NCBI RefSeq assembly: GCF_900497805.2 | Contig: NW_020954626.1 | Location: 984,669-1,048,668, forward strand | Reading direction: 5' to 3' | Origin: Vombatus ursinus | Taxonomy: Eukaryota > Chordata > Mammalia > Diprotodontia > Vombatidae | Length of the DNA: 64,000 bases | Part shown: piece by piece, positions 33,145 through 42,958 of the stretch | How the letters are laid out: each line of letters opens with the position of its first letter | How positions within the stretch are numbered: position 1 is the stretch's first letter | The notes under the pieces: generated by a model | The model's input: only the letters and a program-made list of their open reading frames with translations | What the model was told of the DNA's origin: nothing | The model's database searches: none | Position numbers and translations under genes: made by a program

Positions 33145-33406
33145 GCTCAGTGTTCAGTCATTTTTAGTCATGCCTGACTCTTTATGACCCCATTTGGGGT
33201 TTTGTTGGCAAAGATACTGGAGTGTTTTGCCATTTCCTTCTCCAGCTCATTTTACAGAAAAGGAAACTGAGGCAAACTGGGTGAAGTGACTTGTCCAGGG
33301 TCACATAGCTAGTGAGTGTCTGAGGCCGCATTTGAACTCAGGAAGATGTGTCTTCCTGACTCCAGGCCTAGCACTCTACCCACTGTGCCACCTAGCTGCC
33401 CCAGGA
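33145..33406 (-). mobile_element. tRNA-derived SINE in the ATP8B4 3' region
   Basis: Full reverse copy: GTTCAGTCATTTTTAGTCAT, GACCCCATTTGGGGTTTTGT, CAGCTCATTTTACAGAAAAG, GACTTGTCCAGGGTCACATA, CCACTGTGCCACCTAGCTGC. Flanked by AATATATATTT at 33134-33144 and 33407-33417. It lies in the sense direction of the ATP8B4 transcript. Confidence 0.92.
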
Positions 33407-33885
33407 AATATATATTTAGGGAGATTCCAATATTTCTTGGATACAACCCTAAAATGATTCAGCTTGACAACCTTATAGGCAAATGACTAGCCTATACAGA
33501 TTTGTTAGCAGCCTGCCTTCCCTTTGGTAGCACACTGTTAGTAGAGTGAATGAGATTAGTATTCTTTTTTGTTGGTGGTGTTCTGATGTGAATGGCTAAT
33601 AGTCCTGGATTAACAGGTAAATGAATGACAAAGTGACATACTAGCATCATATTTGAGTTAAGGTTTGCACAAAATTTGAACAATGAAAGCTGTAGCCTAG
33701 AAGTGACTGCTCTTACATGTATGTTCTTACTTGTTCTTTTAAATGACTTTAATTATGTTGTAAACCCAAAGTGTTTCCATCTTTCTGAAAGACTACTCAA
33801 TCTGCATACAAAATCAATTTATCATCTTATCTTCCCAAATGAGATCCTAAAATCGAAAAGCAACTGTTATCTGTAATGGTATAAT

Positions 33886-33905
33886 ATGTGTGTGTGTGTG
33901 TGTGT
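33886..33905. repeat. (TG)n microsatellite
   Basis: About ten TG units in the likely 3' UTR of ATP8B4. Confidence 0.9.
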
Positions 33906-34143
33906 TTATATTGCTAGTGTTTCTTTCACTGAATAAAGAGAAGCATACTGTCCCCATCTGGCCCATGTTTTCCAGTGAAACATGCCCTTTCTGGCTCTGG
34001 TACTAAAGCAGACATCTGACCAAAATGAAATGAGGCAATCTGCCCCACCACCATTCCCCAATCCCAACCCCTGGAGGCCAGTCAACTTTCAGCCGAGGCT
34101 GAAGTCTTAAAAGATAAACTATTTAGTTCAAATTCATCTTGAC

Positions 34144-34422
34144 TCAGAGTTTCACTGTTCTATCCAGGCTAAAGCTGTTCACTGTGTCTGTGGTTTTCTT
34201 ACACAAATTTTCAATCCAGCTAGTGCTATTATACATCGTCTTTCCCAACCCTGATGTCGGTAGATTTTTCACTCGCATATTTTTTCCAGATGTGATAAGT
34301 TCTCCATAGCCCTCTTGATGAGCAAACGCATATCCAGATCTTCGTGAGCTGGTTCTCCGGGGCTGACGTTTGTGACTTTTTAGGGGTGTTGCTTTGTCTT
34401 GAGCCCTCTGCAACTGGCGCAC
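34144..34422 (-). CDS. ATP8B4: ATP8B4 last coding exon (cytosolic tail)
   Basis: Encodes the final 92 residues after VRQLQRAQ and ends ...DRTVKL plus TGA at 34144-34146. The acceptor is a good pyrimidine tract with TTAG before GTGCGCCAG. The tail is basic and Ser-rich (RRTSSRRSGYAFAHQEGYG), followed by ELITSGKNMR and NSTSWIENLCKKTTDTV. The SGYAFAHQ piece corresponds to the AYAFSHQ segment of ATP8B1 and to the conserved GYAFS-type tail motif of P4-ATPases linked to autoinhibition and its release by phosphorylation. I recall mammalian ATP8B4 ending in nearly the same residues (KTTDTVSSFSQDKTVKL), which separates it from ATP8B1, 8B2 and 8B3. In this copy the whole tail is open and shows no damage. 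Confidence 0.95.
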   Translation of the reverse strand: MRQLQRAQDKATPLKSHKRQPRRTSSRRSGYAFAHQEGYGELITSGKNMRVKNLPTSGLGKTMYNSTSWIENLCKKTTDTVNSFSLDRTVKL

Positions 34423-35454
34423 CTAAGAAGGAAAAGGACCCAAGATGAGTCAGAGATGCTCAGATCATGGCTTTCAAGCAAAGCTGTTCCATCTGTGTTT
34501 TCCCCTTGTAGAGCAAAAGTCTACCTGGCTTCCCACCTTCAACAGCTAATTGCTCAGATTAATGGCAGCCTAATAAAAATACTCTATTGATCAATTTTGA
34601 TCAACATGGCAAAAGGTATGTCAGAAAACAGAAGGATTTTAGGGGCTTACCAAAAGCAAATGAAGTCTTTGCCCCACCCTCATGTAGCCACCTTTAATAA
34701 ATAGGAACTCATTTTTGTCAAGAACTTTTGTGCACTGTCTGCTTTATAAAAGATTTAAATATATATGTATATATATATACATAGACATGTGTGTATATGT
34801 ACATATATACACATACATACGTGTGTATACATATACACATAATCTTCCTACCCTAAATGCAAGTCCCGTATCCTGACTGCAACATTTTTCTCTTCTCTCC
34901 CTTCTTGAGGGGCTCAGTGACCTACACACCTGACTTTCTCTCTGTGCTTGGTACCTAGACTTGGGACAGCTTTAGAACAATGATGGAGGCTCAGAATACA
35001 CCAGGCCTTGTGACCTGCCAGTGCAGCAAGGCAAACTTTCTCTCATTCTGTTTTATGAACTACAGAGAATTTTGGCATCATTTAGGTAGATATTCAACAT
35101 CCCCCTCATTTCACTGTAAAACCATGAAAGCAAAGATCAGAGGCTTCAGTCCTGTGCCCATTTTCCTCTGATTCAGCTGATCTTTTGGAGTTTGATTTTC
35201 ATGTCAGGAAAAAGCCTTCAAATAGCAAGTCATGACCTGACTCAAAATTTAAGAAGATGTGAACTTCATCTTTCATTTCTTCAGGTCATCCATCATTTTA
35301 CCTTACATAATAAGAGTCAGCCTATGGCTTCAAAAAGAAATGACAATGGTGCTCAAGAAGCTCTTTTGAAAGTAGTGATTTCCATTTAGGGCATCTGGAA
35401 AGCTCAAGGGCAGTGGTATGGTAGTGATACTGTGATAAAGAATATATTGATTCA
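34423..35454. other. ATP8B4 last intron, distal part
   Basis: No recognised repeat except an alternating TA/TG/CA microsatellite at about 34758-34842. Short open frames here have no domain. Confidence 0.5.
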
Positions 35455-35605
35455 TTAGGTAATAAAGTCCCCATCATGGGAGGTGGTCAAACAGGATGAG
35501 TAATGAACTTTCAGAATTGTGGCAGATGTAATTCCTGCATTAGGTAGAGGACTGAACTAGTTAATCTCAAAGATCCTTTATAACTTCCAGATTCTCTGAT
35601 TCATC
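35455..35605 (+). mobile_element. CR1/L3 3' end fragment
   Basis: CCCCATCATGGGAGGTGGTC, AATTCCTGCATTAGGTAGAG, GACTGAACTAGTTAATCTC, CCTTTATAACTTCCAGATTC, the terminal blocks of the CR1-type 3' UTR. Confidence 0.65.
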
Positions 35606-35874
35606 CCCCACCATTCCACGGGCCAGGCCTCCTGCAGTTTTAAGTTTCCTCACTAACTCCATTTTCCTTTACCTCTTGGCCTTCAATTAATTTGCCACTT
35701 TCATGTATCCAGAACTATTTTCTCTCGGACATCTCTACGTTATCTAGATGATACCTATCTTATTTATTTCTCCATTGCCATTTTTGATACTCAGTTTTTT
35801 TTCTTTCTTTAAACTTTCTGTTCAGCTAGTCCTCAATTTAGCATATATTTATTTAACATCTATTATGTGAAGTG

Positions 35875-36129
35875 TGGGGCAGTGAGGTGGCACAGTGGAT
35901 AGAGTCTGGGCCTGGAGTCAGGAAGACTCATCTTCCTGAGTTCAAATGTAGCTTCAGATACTTACTAGCTATGCGCCCCTGGGCAAGTCACATAACCCTG
36001 TTTTCTTCAGTTTCCTTATCTGCAAAATGATCTGGAGAAGGAAATGGCGAGCCACTCCAGTATCTTTACCAAAAATAACCCAAATGGGGTAATGGAGTCA
36101 GACATGAAGCAACTGAACAACACCAACAG
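35875..36129 (+). mobile_element. tRNA-derived SINE, long form
   Basis: GGGGCAGTGAGGTGGCACAG, GGAGTCAGGAAGACTCATCT, GGGCAAGTCACATAACCCTG, GGAGAAGGAAATGGCGAGCC, GGAGTCAGACATGAAGC. Flanks ATGTGAAGTG (35865-35874) and ATGTGAAATG (36130-36139) look like its target duplication. Confidence 0.92.
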
Positions 36130-36299
36130 ATGTGAAATGCACTGTGGTTGCTGCCAGAGATACAAAAATGACAATTAGACATTCCTCAAAATTAGACATC
36201 ATTCAAAAATGAAATTAGATATCCCTGTCTTTAAGGAGTTTACAATCCAGTGGGGTCCAGGGTCAAGAATGCAAATAGGATAGGACTTAAGGAGCAGAC

Positions 36300-36505
36300 C
36301 TGTTTTTTTCTTTACTATGGGAACACTCACTGAGGAACTTTCTCCACCAGTACAGGCTGATACCTTCTCCTCAACTTGAGAGTCTTAGAGAGTTGTTTGG
36401 AACACTGAGAAGTTAAGTGACTTGCCCAGGGTCACATGGCCAGGATGGATCAGAGGCAGGACTTGATCCCAGGTCTTCTTGACTCAGAGGTGACATGCTA
36501 CCTCT
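36300..36505 (-). mobile_element. SINE fragment
   Basis: GAGAGTCTTAGAGAGTTGTT, AAGTTAAGTGACTTGCCCAG, GGTCACATGGCCAGGATGGA, CTTGATCCCAGGTCTTCTTG. Confidence 0.72.
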
Positions 36506-36751
36506 CAGAAAGTACAAATGTGAAAATAATTAACATTAATGATAATTGATGAAGTTCCAAATAGATGGAGTCCAAATAGAGAAGTAAGAAAGATATGAGA
36601 AAGATAACTTACAGATAGGGGTTGGGGCAGTGGGGAGGAATCAGGTGGGGGAGAGACCTTCTAAGGCTTCATGGAGGAAATTATACCTGAGCTTGATCTT
36701 GAAGGAAGAAAAGGATGAAAACAGACTGAGAATCAACTTACTAAATATATA

Positions 36752-37004
36752 TTGTTTTTGTTCAGTCATTTCAGTCCTGTCCAACTCTTCGTGACTCCAT
36801 TTGGGGTTTTCTTGGTAAAGATACTGGAGTATCTTGCCATTTCCTTCTCCAAATCATTTTACAGATGAGGAAACTGAGGCAAACAGGGTTAAGTGATTTG
36901 CCCAGAGTCAAACAGCTAGCAAGTACCTGAGGTGTGATTTGACCTCAAGTCTTCCTGACACCAGACCTCGTACTCTATCCACCGTGCCACCTAGCTGCAC
37001 CTAT
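36752..37004 (-). mobile_element. SINE next to an ATP8B4 donor splice site
   Basis: Complete reverse copy (GTTCAGTCATTTCAGTCCTG, CTTCGTGACTCCATTTGGGG, CAGATGAGGAAACTGAGGCA, CCGTGCCACCTAGCTGCAC) flanked by TAAATATATA at 36742-36751 and 37005-37014. It lies in the same direction as ATP8B4. Its edge is 28 bp, and its duplication 18 bp, from the last base of the intron's donor exon at 37033. Confidence 0.93.
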
Positions 37005-37032
37005 TAAATATATAACCACAGCTAAAACCTAC

Positions 37033-37163
37033 CTGATCACTCAGAGTTGGATATAGATCCACCTTCAAAAATCTGAATGTTATCACAGGCATGACTGAAA
37101 CCACAGTTGTCAAAAGAATGACCAACCAAATGCTTTTCTGGGTTAAGGAATGGCGCGCATTTC
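37033..37163 (-). CDS. ATP8B4: ATP8B4 exon, last membrane span
   Basis: 131 bp that complete a Gly codon split with the previous exon, then encode NARHSLTQKSIWLVILLTTV, VSVMPVITFRFLKVDLYPTL and SDQ. The hydrophobic run IWLVILLTTVVSVMPVI is the tenth and last membrane span of the P4-ATPase; FRFLKVDLYPTLSDQ is the exit to the cytosol, matching the conserved R-FL-x-x-x-x-P-x-x-SD pattern of the ATP8B group. Acceptor TGATAG before GAAATG and donor CAG/GTAGGT fit consensus. The frame continues in phase 0 into the last exon. Confidence 0.96.
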
Positions 37164-38701
37164 CTATCAGTAAAGAAAATTAAATGGTTATATATGGTTA
37201 GTTAAAAAAAAAAAAGCCAACATAAACAGATGAATACATTCTACCCGTAATTATAAGTCACCTCCTTATTATGCCAGAGGCCAACTGGATATTGCTCTGT
37301 GAGCTTATGGAATAAGGTACATGTTTTTGTTCATGCATAGACTATCTCTAGTAATTCTGGTTAGTGGCTGACATCACGGGAATTTGCCCAGCAAATGCTG
37401 TGATGTTTAATAAAAGCTAGATTGGGCATGCTTTGGACTAGGCTTAACCTAGCCTAGTCTTTGAGCCAGTCTTGCCTGAAAAATTCCACCCATTGCAAAC
37501 TATTTTTCATATATGTACATTTACTATTATTAAAATAATATAATTAATTCACTATGTAACAAACCTCACAATCAAAACTCTTCCTTCCAGAATTAAAAAT
37601 GTACAAGGCAGATGCAGCTATAATCTCAAATAATGGTCTTGATTTTTGGCTGAACACATAGCAAAGTATGTTCTCATGCACTGTGAGGTCTATGTCTTCC
37701 CTTCCCTAGTAACCAGTCTAGAAGACTTGGCTCAAAGAGATTCTTAGCTCTCTCTGATATTTGTTGATTAATGTTGTAAGATATAGGGCAGCATGGAGTT
37801 AAAGGTCATTCCATTCCCAGAATGCTCATCAGTTTGGGAAGATAGTATTCCTGCAGTCAGTTGCTGAGATATACACACACTCTCATTTAAGTAATATGGC
37901 TGATTTTGACTTTGAGATATTATCAGGCTTTAGGGTCAGGTGCTCATTCTGCTTAGGTCATAGAAACAAACACACCCCTATTGGTTTTCTAGGGATTTAA
38001 GGATGATGCTAGGTATTATCCAAGTCTCTTCAAATTCCCAAGGTGGCAAAACCATTTGAATGGGCTTTGGCTATGGAGGCTTGGCTAGTGACAGGTATGT
38101 CTGACTCTGCAGGCTTTGGGAGGAAGAATTGGTCTACCAAATTGCAGCTGGCTCCAGCTGCCTTCAGATGTGGGCATAAACAAACGACTCAAGAAATTAA
38201 ATGTCTCTCTGAGATCCCTGATGCTTAGTGCCCGCAGGCATGCCTGGAAAAAAACAAGATTCACTTGAAAACCACACTCCTTGCTTGCTGTTGGCTAGTA
38301 AAAAGAATTTTTTTTTAAACCCAATGTTGATCTAACTTTTGAAAAGTCTCGTTGGGGCTCAGTAATTAATTCCTGGAATGGCATGTGCTCTGTAACTGGA
38401 AAGGGAGGCCTCAACACAAACTACATTCTCACATCCAGTCGTTCCAGCCCCATTATGCACGTTATCATGCTCTCTTAGGGCTCTGGGGCTTCTGGCCAAC
38501 TCACTGAACTTTCATAACTGGCAACAACAACAACAAAAAATAACCCAACAACTTTTTAGAAAAATAGTTTTTAAGTTTTACTTTCCTAATATGCTTATTC
38601 TTGTTTATAACTAACATGTCTCTGCACAGTTGGAATGCTTTGGTAAACAATGAAAGTATTAACATTACATAAAAATATCAGTGGTATACTTTAAAGATTT
38701 C

Positions 38702-38732
<31 letters not shown>

Positions 38733-39129
38733 GAACACACACACAGAGGCAAAAAACACTATACAGATGAAGAACGACTAAACAATGCATTCAATTTATC
38801 TGTGCAGTTAAATGACCGCTTCTTTACGTCTGATGATTGAATCATCTTTTAAGATAAATGGTTTATATTTTATTGATGCTTTCTGTCTTCATATCATGAT
38901 CATATTCTACCCCCTTCTAGAATGAACCTTCCTCTGTGACGAAGAAAACCAATTAAACAGAAATATCTAATGCACAGACCATGTTTCATAATGTATATAA
39001 TATTTTGTCTGAGTATGTATAATGCATATAATATTCTGTGAAGAAGAAGGAATGTTTTTTTATCTCCTCTCCAGGGAAAGGATTTTCCATTACTCAGAGT
39101 TCAACTTAATTTTGGTAATCTTTTCATTT
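37164..39129. other. ATP8B4 intron, mostly unique sequence
   Basis: No gene or clear transposon is recognised. A (CA)n microsatellite lies at 38705-38746. The forward open frame at 38043-38228 shows no domain. Confidence 0.5.
38705..38746. repeat. (CA)n microsatellite
   Basis: Fourteen CA units, a CGAA interruption and six more. Confidence 0.95.
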
Positions 39130-39420
39130 ATATCATTGTTGTCATTGTGTACATTGTTCTCTAGGTTCAACTTATTTTGCTATTCATCAGCTCATATAAA
39201 TTTTCCCATGTTTCTCTGAATTTTTCATATTTGTCATTTCTTACTGCATAATAATATTTAATTATATTCATATACCATGGGTTTTTTTCACCATTTCCCC
39301 ATTAATGAGCATCCATTTTCCCCCCAAGTTCTTTGCTATCACAAGCTAAGTGGTTATGAATATTTTGGCATATGGGAACCTCTATTTCTGTCTCTGTCTT
39401 CACTGGTATATACCTAGCAG
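39130..39420 (-). mobile_element. Old L1 ORF2 3' end fragment
   Basis: Reverse match to the L1 at 9080-9420: GTCATTGTGTACATTGTTCT, CATTTCTTACTGCATAATAA, ATTCATATACCATGGGTTTT, CCATTTCCCCATTAATGAGC, GCTATCACAAGC, CCTAGCAGCTG. More diverged than the 9-kb copy, so older. Confidence 0.78.
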
Positions 39421-39434
39421 CTGCCATCAGAATG

Positions 39435-39750
39435 TACTAATAATATTAAGGACAACATCTCTATTTAGCCCTTTGAGGTTTACAAGGCACTTTTCTCACA
39501 ACCCGGTGAATATTGAATAGGTATTAAAAGTATTAACTCCCTCTTACAGATAGGGAAACTGAGGCTCTGAGAAGTGACTTGCCTAAGAATCAAATAGTCA
39601 TGCCATCAAATATTTAATAAGTATTTACTACACTCCAGACATATAGTGTCAGAACCATAACTTGCCTGAGAATCACAGTATCAGAGCTAAGATTTGAACC
39701 CCAATCTCCTAAATCCAAGTTCTGAGCTCTTTCCATAACAATATAGTACC
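39435..39750 (-). mobile_element. SINE with internal insertion
   Basis: AACATCTCTATTTAGCCCTT, GGTTTACAAGGCACTTTTCT, CAGATAGGGAAACTGAGGCT, then an ATATTTAATAAGTATTTACT piece, then AGAGCTAAGATTTGAACCCC and GAGCTCTTTCCATAACA. Confidence 0.65.
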
Positions 39751-39875
39751 TTTTGCCTCACCTCTAGAACAGGAATCTATAACCAATAGTTTGAGGTCTA
39801 CCAAGAGAACTTAACTTTACCTGGTAGATTTCCAAACTGGTTGGGGAAGTTGGTGAGTAGTGACAGTGACAAAGA

Positions 39876-39877
39876 AA

Positions 39878-39921
<44 letters not shown>

Positions 39922-39934
39922 AANNNNNNNNNNA

Positions 39935-39981
<47 letters not shown>

Positions 39982-40067
39982 GAAGGAAGGAAGGAAGGAA
40001 GGAAGGAAGGAAGGAAGGAAGGAAGGAAGGAAGGAAGGATGAAAGAAAGAGAAGTAGTAGTAGTAGC

Positions 40068-40106
<39 letters not shown>
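39876..40106. repeat. (AAAG)n/(AAGG)n/(TAG)n compound microsatellite
   Basis: AAAG units on both sides of a run of ten N, then AAGG units to about 40039, then AGT units from about 40052. Peptides rich in Lys/Glu/Arg or Phe/Leu/Ser from this stretch are artefacts. Confidence 0.97.
39924..39933. other. Assembly gap (10 N)
   Basis: Ten N inside the AAAG array. The size is probably nominal, because short-read assemblers cannot cross such arrays. Confidence 0.97.
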
Positions 40107-40107
<1 letters not shown>

Positions 40108-40725
40108 AAAAGTATGAGAGAAATATTTTAAAATACACAGAAAAAAGCAGAAGGAAGTTCTCAGGGGGACACAGACAAGCCAGGCAGTTTCATTACTATT
40201 TTTTTTAATTGAATATACATTTAAAAAAAGAAACTGTGAATAACAGTTATAGTTTCATATATAATCCTCCTTTCTGATCTGCATATATTAAAATGTTCTT
40301 ATTTATTAAGTTCATATTTTTGAACAGAAAATTTTAAATATTTCAAAACTGATTAATGCAGTGATCAAATTTGACCTCAGAGAATTAACATTAAGTAGAC
40401 CTCTTGCCTCTTGACAGAGAGATGGTAGGTTACAGGTGTGTGGGATGCTGCATATGCTTTCAGACAGGGCCAGTTGTTTTCTTTAACTATACCTCTCTGT
40501 TACAAAGGATGGTGTATTTGGAGAGTGGGGAGAAGTAATTGGAAAGTAACAATACTGGTTTTTTTTTAATTTAATAAATAAAAAACAATAAAGCATTAAA
40601 AAACAAAACCAAGGACCATCAGAGGCTCTACCTAGCCATATCACCCATTAAATCATTAGTCAAGTGACATTACATCAGACACTGCATATACATAACTTGA
40701 AAAAAAAGCTGACTTGTTGACTTAC
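40107..40725. other. ATP8B4 intron, nothing recognised
   Basis: AT-rich intron DNA next to the exon at 40726, with no repeat family that I can name. Confidence 0.5.
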
Positions 40726-40864
40726 CTACAAATGGAAACTGATTTGGAAATATATTAAAGATGCCATCACTGTGCATTGTAAAGAGAATGGAGAAGTACA
40801 CAGCAATGCTGCCCCAGATGAAAACATGATTAATAACTGTCCAGTAACTTGTATCCAGGGCTAT
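40726..40864 (-). CDS. ATP8B4: ATP8B4 exon, ninth membrane span
   Basis: 139 bp encoding IALDTSYWTVINHVFIWGSI, AVYFSILFTMHSDGIFNIFP and NQFPFV plus the first base of a Gly codon, so the intron that follows is phase 1. The run FIWGSIAVYFSILFTM is a membrane span, and LDTSYWT just before it is a signature of the ATP8B group at the end of the preceding span. HSDGIF...FPNQFPF is an exoplasmic loop. Acceptor TTTGCAG before ATAGCC and donor GTAG/GTAAGT fit consensus. The residues agree closely with ATP8B4 as I know it (IALDTSYWTFINHVFIWGSI). Confidence 0.96.
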
Positions 40865-41244
40865 CTGCAAATAAAATCAGATACAAAAGAGAGGCTTTAG
40901 ATTTCAGAGACCATCATTTTACTGAGTAACATTTTCCTAGCACTGCACTGGGACAAGATTGAGAAAGATTTTGCCCTAATTGGACCTAATATATTTGATA
41001 GGTAAAGGTACATTTGTGACATTCAACCTACACAAAGCAGATGGTTTCCAGTAGTTGGATTTCCTAACTATTAACTAAATCTGGCCCAGAGTGAACAAAA
41101 GAAAAAAAAAACTAATGCAAACTCAAAAATGATTGAATTGTCAAGATGAAAAATGGCTTTTCATCAGAAAGATGATACCCCAATATGTTTCCAAAATGTT
41201 TCACTGTGAGACATCTCTTTGAGTAGGGACTTTGTATTAATCCG

Positions 41245-41490
41245 TTTAATCTATAGACATCTTAGACTCTAGGATCAGAGACCTAGGTCTGCAAGAAACC
41301 ATCAACATCTTCTAATCCATTCTACTCAGTTTTCAGATGAAAACACTAGGGCCCAGAGAGCTTAAATGATTTGTCTAATATCACAAAGGTAGTATGTGGC
41401 AAAGCTGGGTTTTGAACTCAGATCCTAGGACTTCAGGTTCATTGGAAAAGATTAGCATTCTTTCTACTACACCACCATGTCTCTCTTATG
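41245..41490. mobile_element. MIR-type SINE
   Basis: ACTCTAGGATCAGAGACCTA, GTTTTCAGATGAAAACACTA, GGTTTTGAACTCAGATCCTA and TACTACACCACCATGTCTC. Confidence 0.7.
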
Positions 41491-42299
41491 CTTGGTCATT
41501 ATATGTATGAATAATTTTGAAAATAATTATCTTTAAAATACAAGACTATTTGGAACAGCATAGCCCATCTCAACAAAACTCACCTCTCCCGTTATACAAC
41601 CTAAACTACACATTGAAAATTTTGACAAATTTTCATCACTTTTTTTAACTAAAATTAAAGACAGCCAAAGTTTGCCCTATGGTTTTAGCACTATAGACAG
41701 GCAAGATTTAATAACAGCAATTATAGACCACTAAAATTTCACATGGGTTGTTACAGGCCATGACAAGTTAGGCTTAGACAGTGAGGAAAGGACATTAATG
41801 CTGCTGTCAAATTGAGCTTATTCACAGAATTCCTCAGAATTATTATTCCATATACTTAAAACAGCAGTTTTTGATTGAAGCCAAAAAATATTAAGCTTTT
41901 ATGGTTGCAAATGCACATGACAAGCAGCCTGGTGCGTTCTATAGCATGCAAAAGCAACTATTTTCAGGACAACCTCGATGACAGAGAAGATTGACTCCAT
42001 AGAGAAATTCATTCAGAAAGACATCTTAAGTCTTCCTAAGGATGAGATTTGAAAGTCCAACCCAGTGGCTGAGGTCACAACAAGTAATTAAGAATATTAA
42101 TGCAAACTCAAAACTAGCGAATGACATCAGAAAGGAAAATGGCTCCATTGAGATACACAGTCTCATCTTCCCGGTGAAAGAGTGGTATCAGAAGATGGTA
42201 TCTTGATTGAGACACACAGAACCACCTTCTACTTATCCTCATAGATGAAGGCAAGCCAGGGCAAAATGCTAAAGTCTGGATAATTTGTTTTTTCACAAG
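41491..42299. other. ATP8B4 intron, nothing recognised
   Basis: No exon or repeat recognised on either strand. Confidence 0.45.
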
Positions 42300-42412
42300 G
42301 GGCAGGCCAGTGTAGCAGAAAGTATAATGGACCTGGATTCAGATTTCCTTGCTCTCACTCTCTTTGTGACCCTCAGAAAGTCATTTAACTTCTCTGATAC
42401 TATTTCCTCTTC
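42300..42412 (+). mobile_element. MIR-type SINE fragment
   Basis: GCCAGTGTAGCAGAAAGTAT, GGACCTGGATTCAGATTTCC, GTGACCCTCAGAAAGTCATT. Confidence 0.7.
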
Positions 42413-42423
42413 ATTCTCCTCTT

Positions 42424-42860
42424 GGCCTTGTTTCTGACTTCTGGACTTCAAAACCATGGCCCTTCTTCTGCTGACTCTTCCAGGAACTACTCTCAGTGTC
42501 TGAGGCCTTTTCACCCTAAAATAGCCTAACATCCTTGCAGTCCACTCACCATGGGAAATCCCTCCACATGACCTATTCCCTTCTCTCATTAGTGTGTTTC
42601 TCTTGGATCCTCTATTTTGTGGAGGGGCTGAGGCTGGCATGCCTTCATTCTCTTCCTAGCCCTGTTGTTGACTTCCTCTGTCCTTCAAAACAATGCCCTG
42701 GCACTGCTTACTTTCACTCCCATCTCTCCTTGCTTCAGTTTCCTTTTATGTGTTATCTTCCCCTATCAGAATTTAAGCTCCTGGAGACTTGCAAGTCATG
42801 TGAGCCACAAAATAGCAAACTAGATATCTTCTCTGATCCTCATGACTTCTTAAACCTCTT
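42424..42860. repeat. Unassigned repeat with internal duplication
   Basis: TTGTTTCTGACTTCTGGACT followed by TTCAAAACCATGGCCCTTCT (42428) is echoed by CTGTTGTTGACTTCCTCTGT and CCTTCAAAACAATGCCCTGG (42662). The end AATTTAAGCTCCTGGAGACT resembles the end of several old mammalian repeats. No protein is seen. Confidence 0.4.
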
Positions 42861-42958
42861 CAAAACAGAAATTATGAGTCAAAGATAAGGCAACTTCAGC
42901 TGTCTCCATGATCTACTTCCCCCCTAAATCCAAAATGAGATTAAAAAAAAACCTGAGG

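Larger units (their letters stand above)
32185..34143 (-). other. ATP8B4: Probable ATP8B4 3' untranslated region
   Basis: Starts right after the TGA and extends to a reverse-strand AATAAA at 32185-32190. An ATTAAA lies earlier at 33748-33753. The length of about 2 kb is in line with the long 3' UTRs of mammalian ATP8B4, but the true cleavage site is unknown. The region contains a MIR (32600-32772) and an inserted SINE (33145-33406). Confidence 0.4.
35830..36720 (+). mobile_element. Old interspersed repeat interrupted twice by SINEs
   Basis: Blocks TATATTTATTTAACATCTAT (35843), GTTGCTGCCAGAGATACAAA (36150), AAGGAGTTTACAATCCAGTG (36233) and CTTCATGGAGGAAATTATAC (36667) follow the order of the family at 58.8 kb. 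SINEs at 35875-36129 and 36300-36505 separate them. Confidence 0.6.

Noticed and set aside
39764-40138. Leu/Phe/Ser-rich and Lys/Glu-rich frames up to 124 residues
   Set aside because: Translation of AAAG, AAGG and AGT microsatellites across an N gap.
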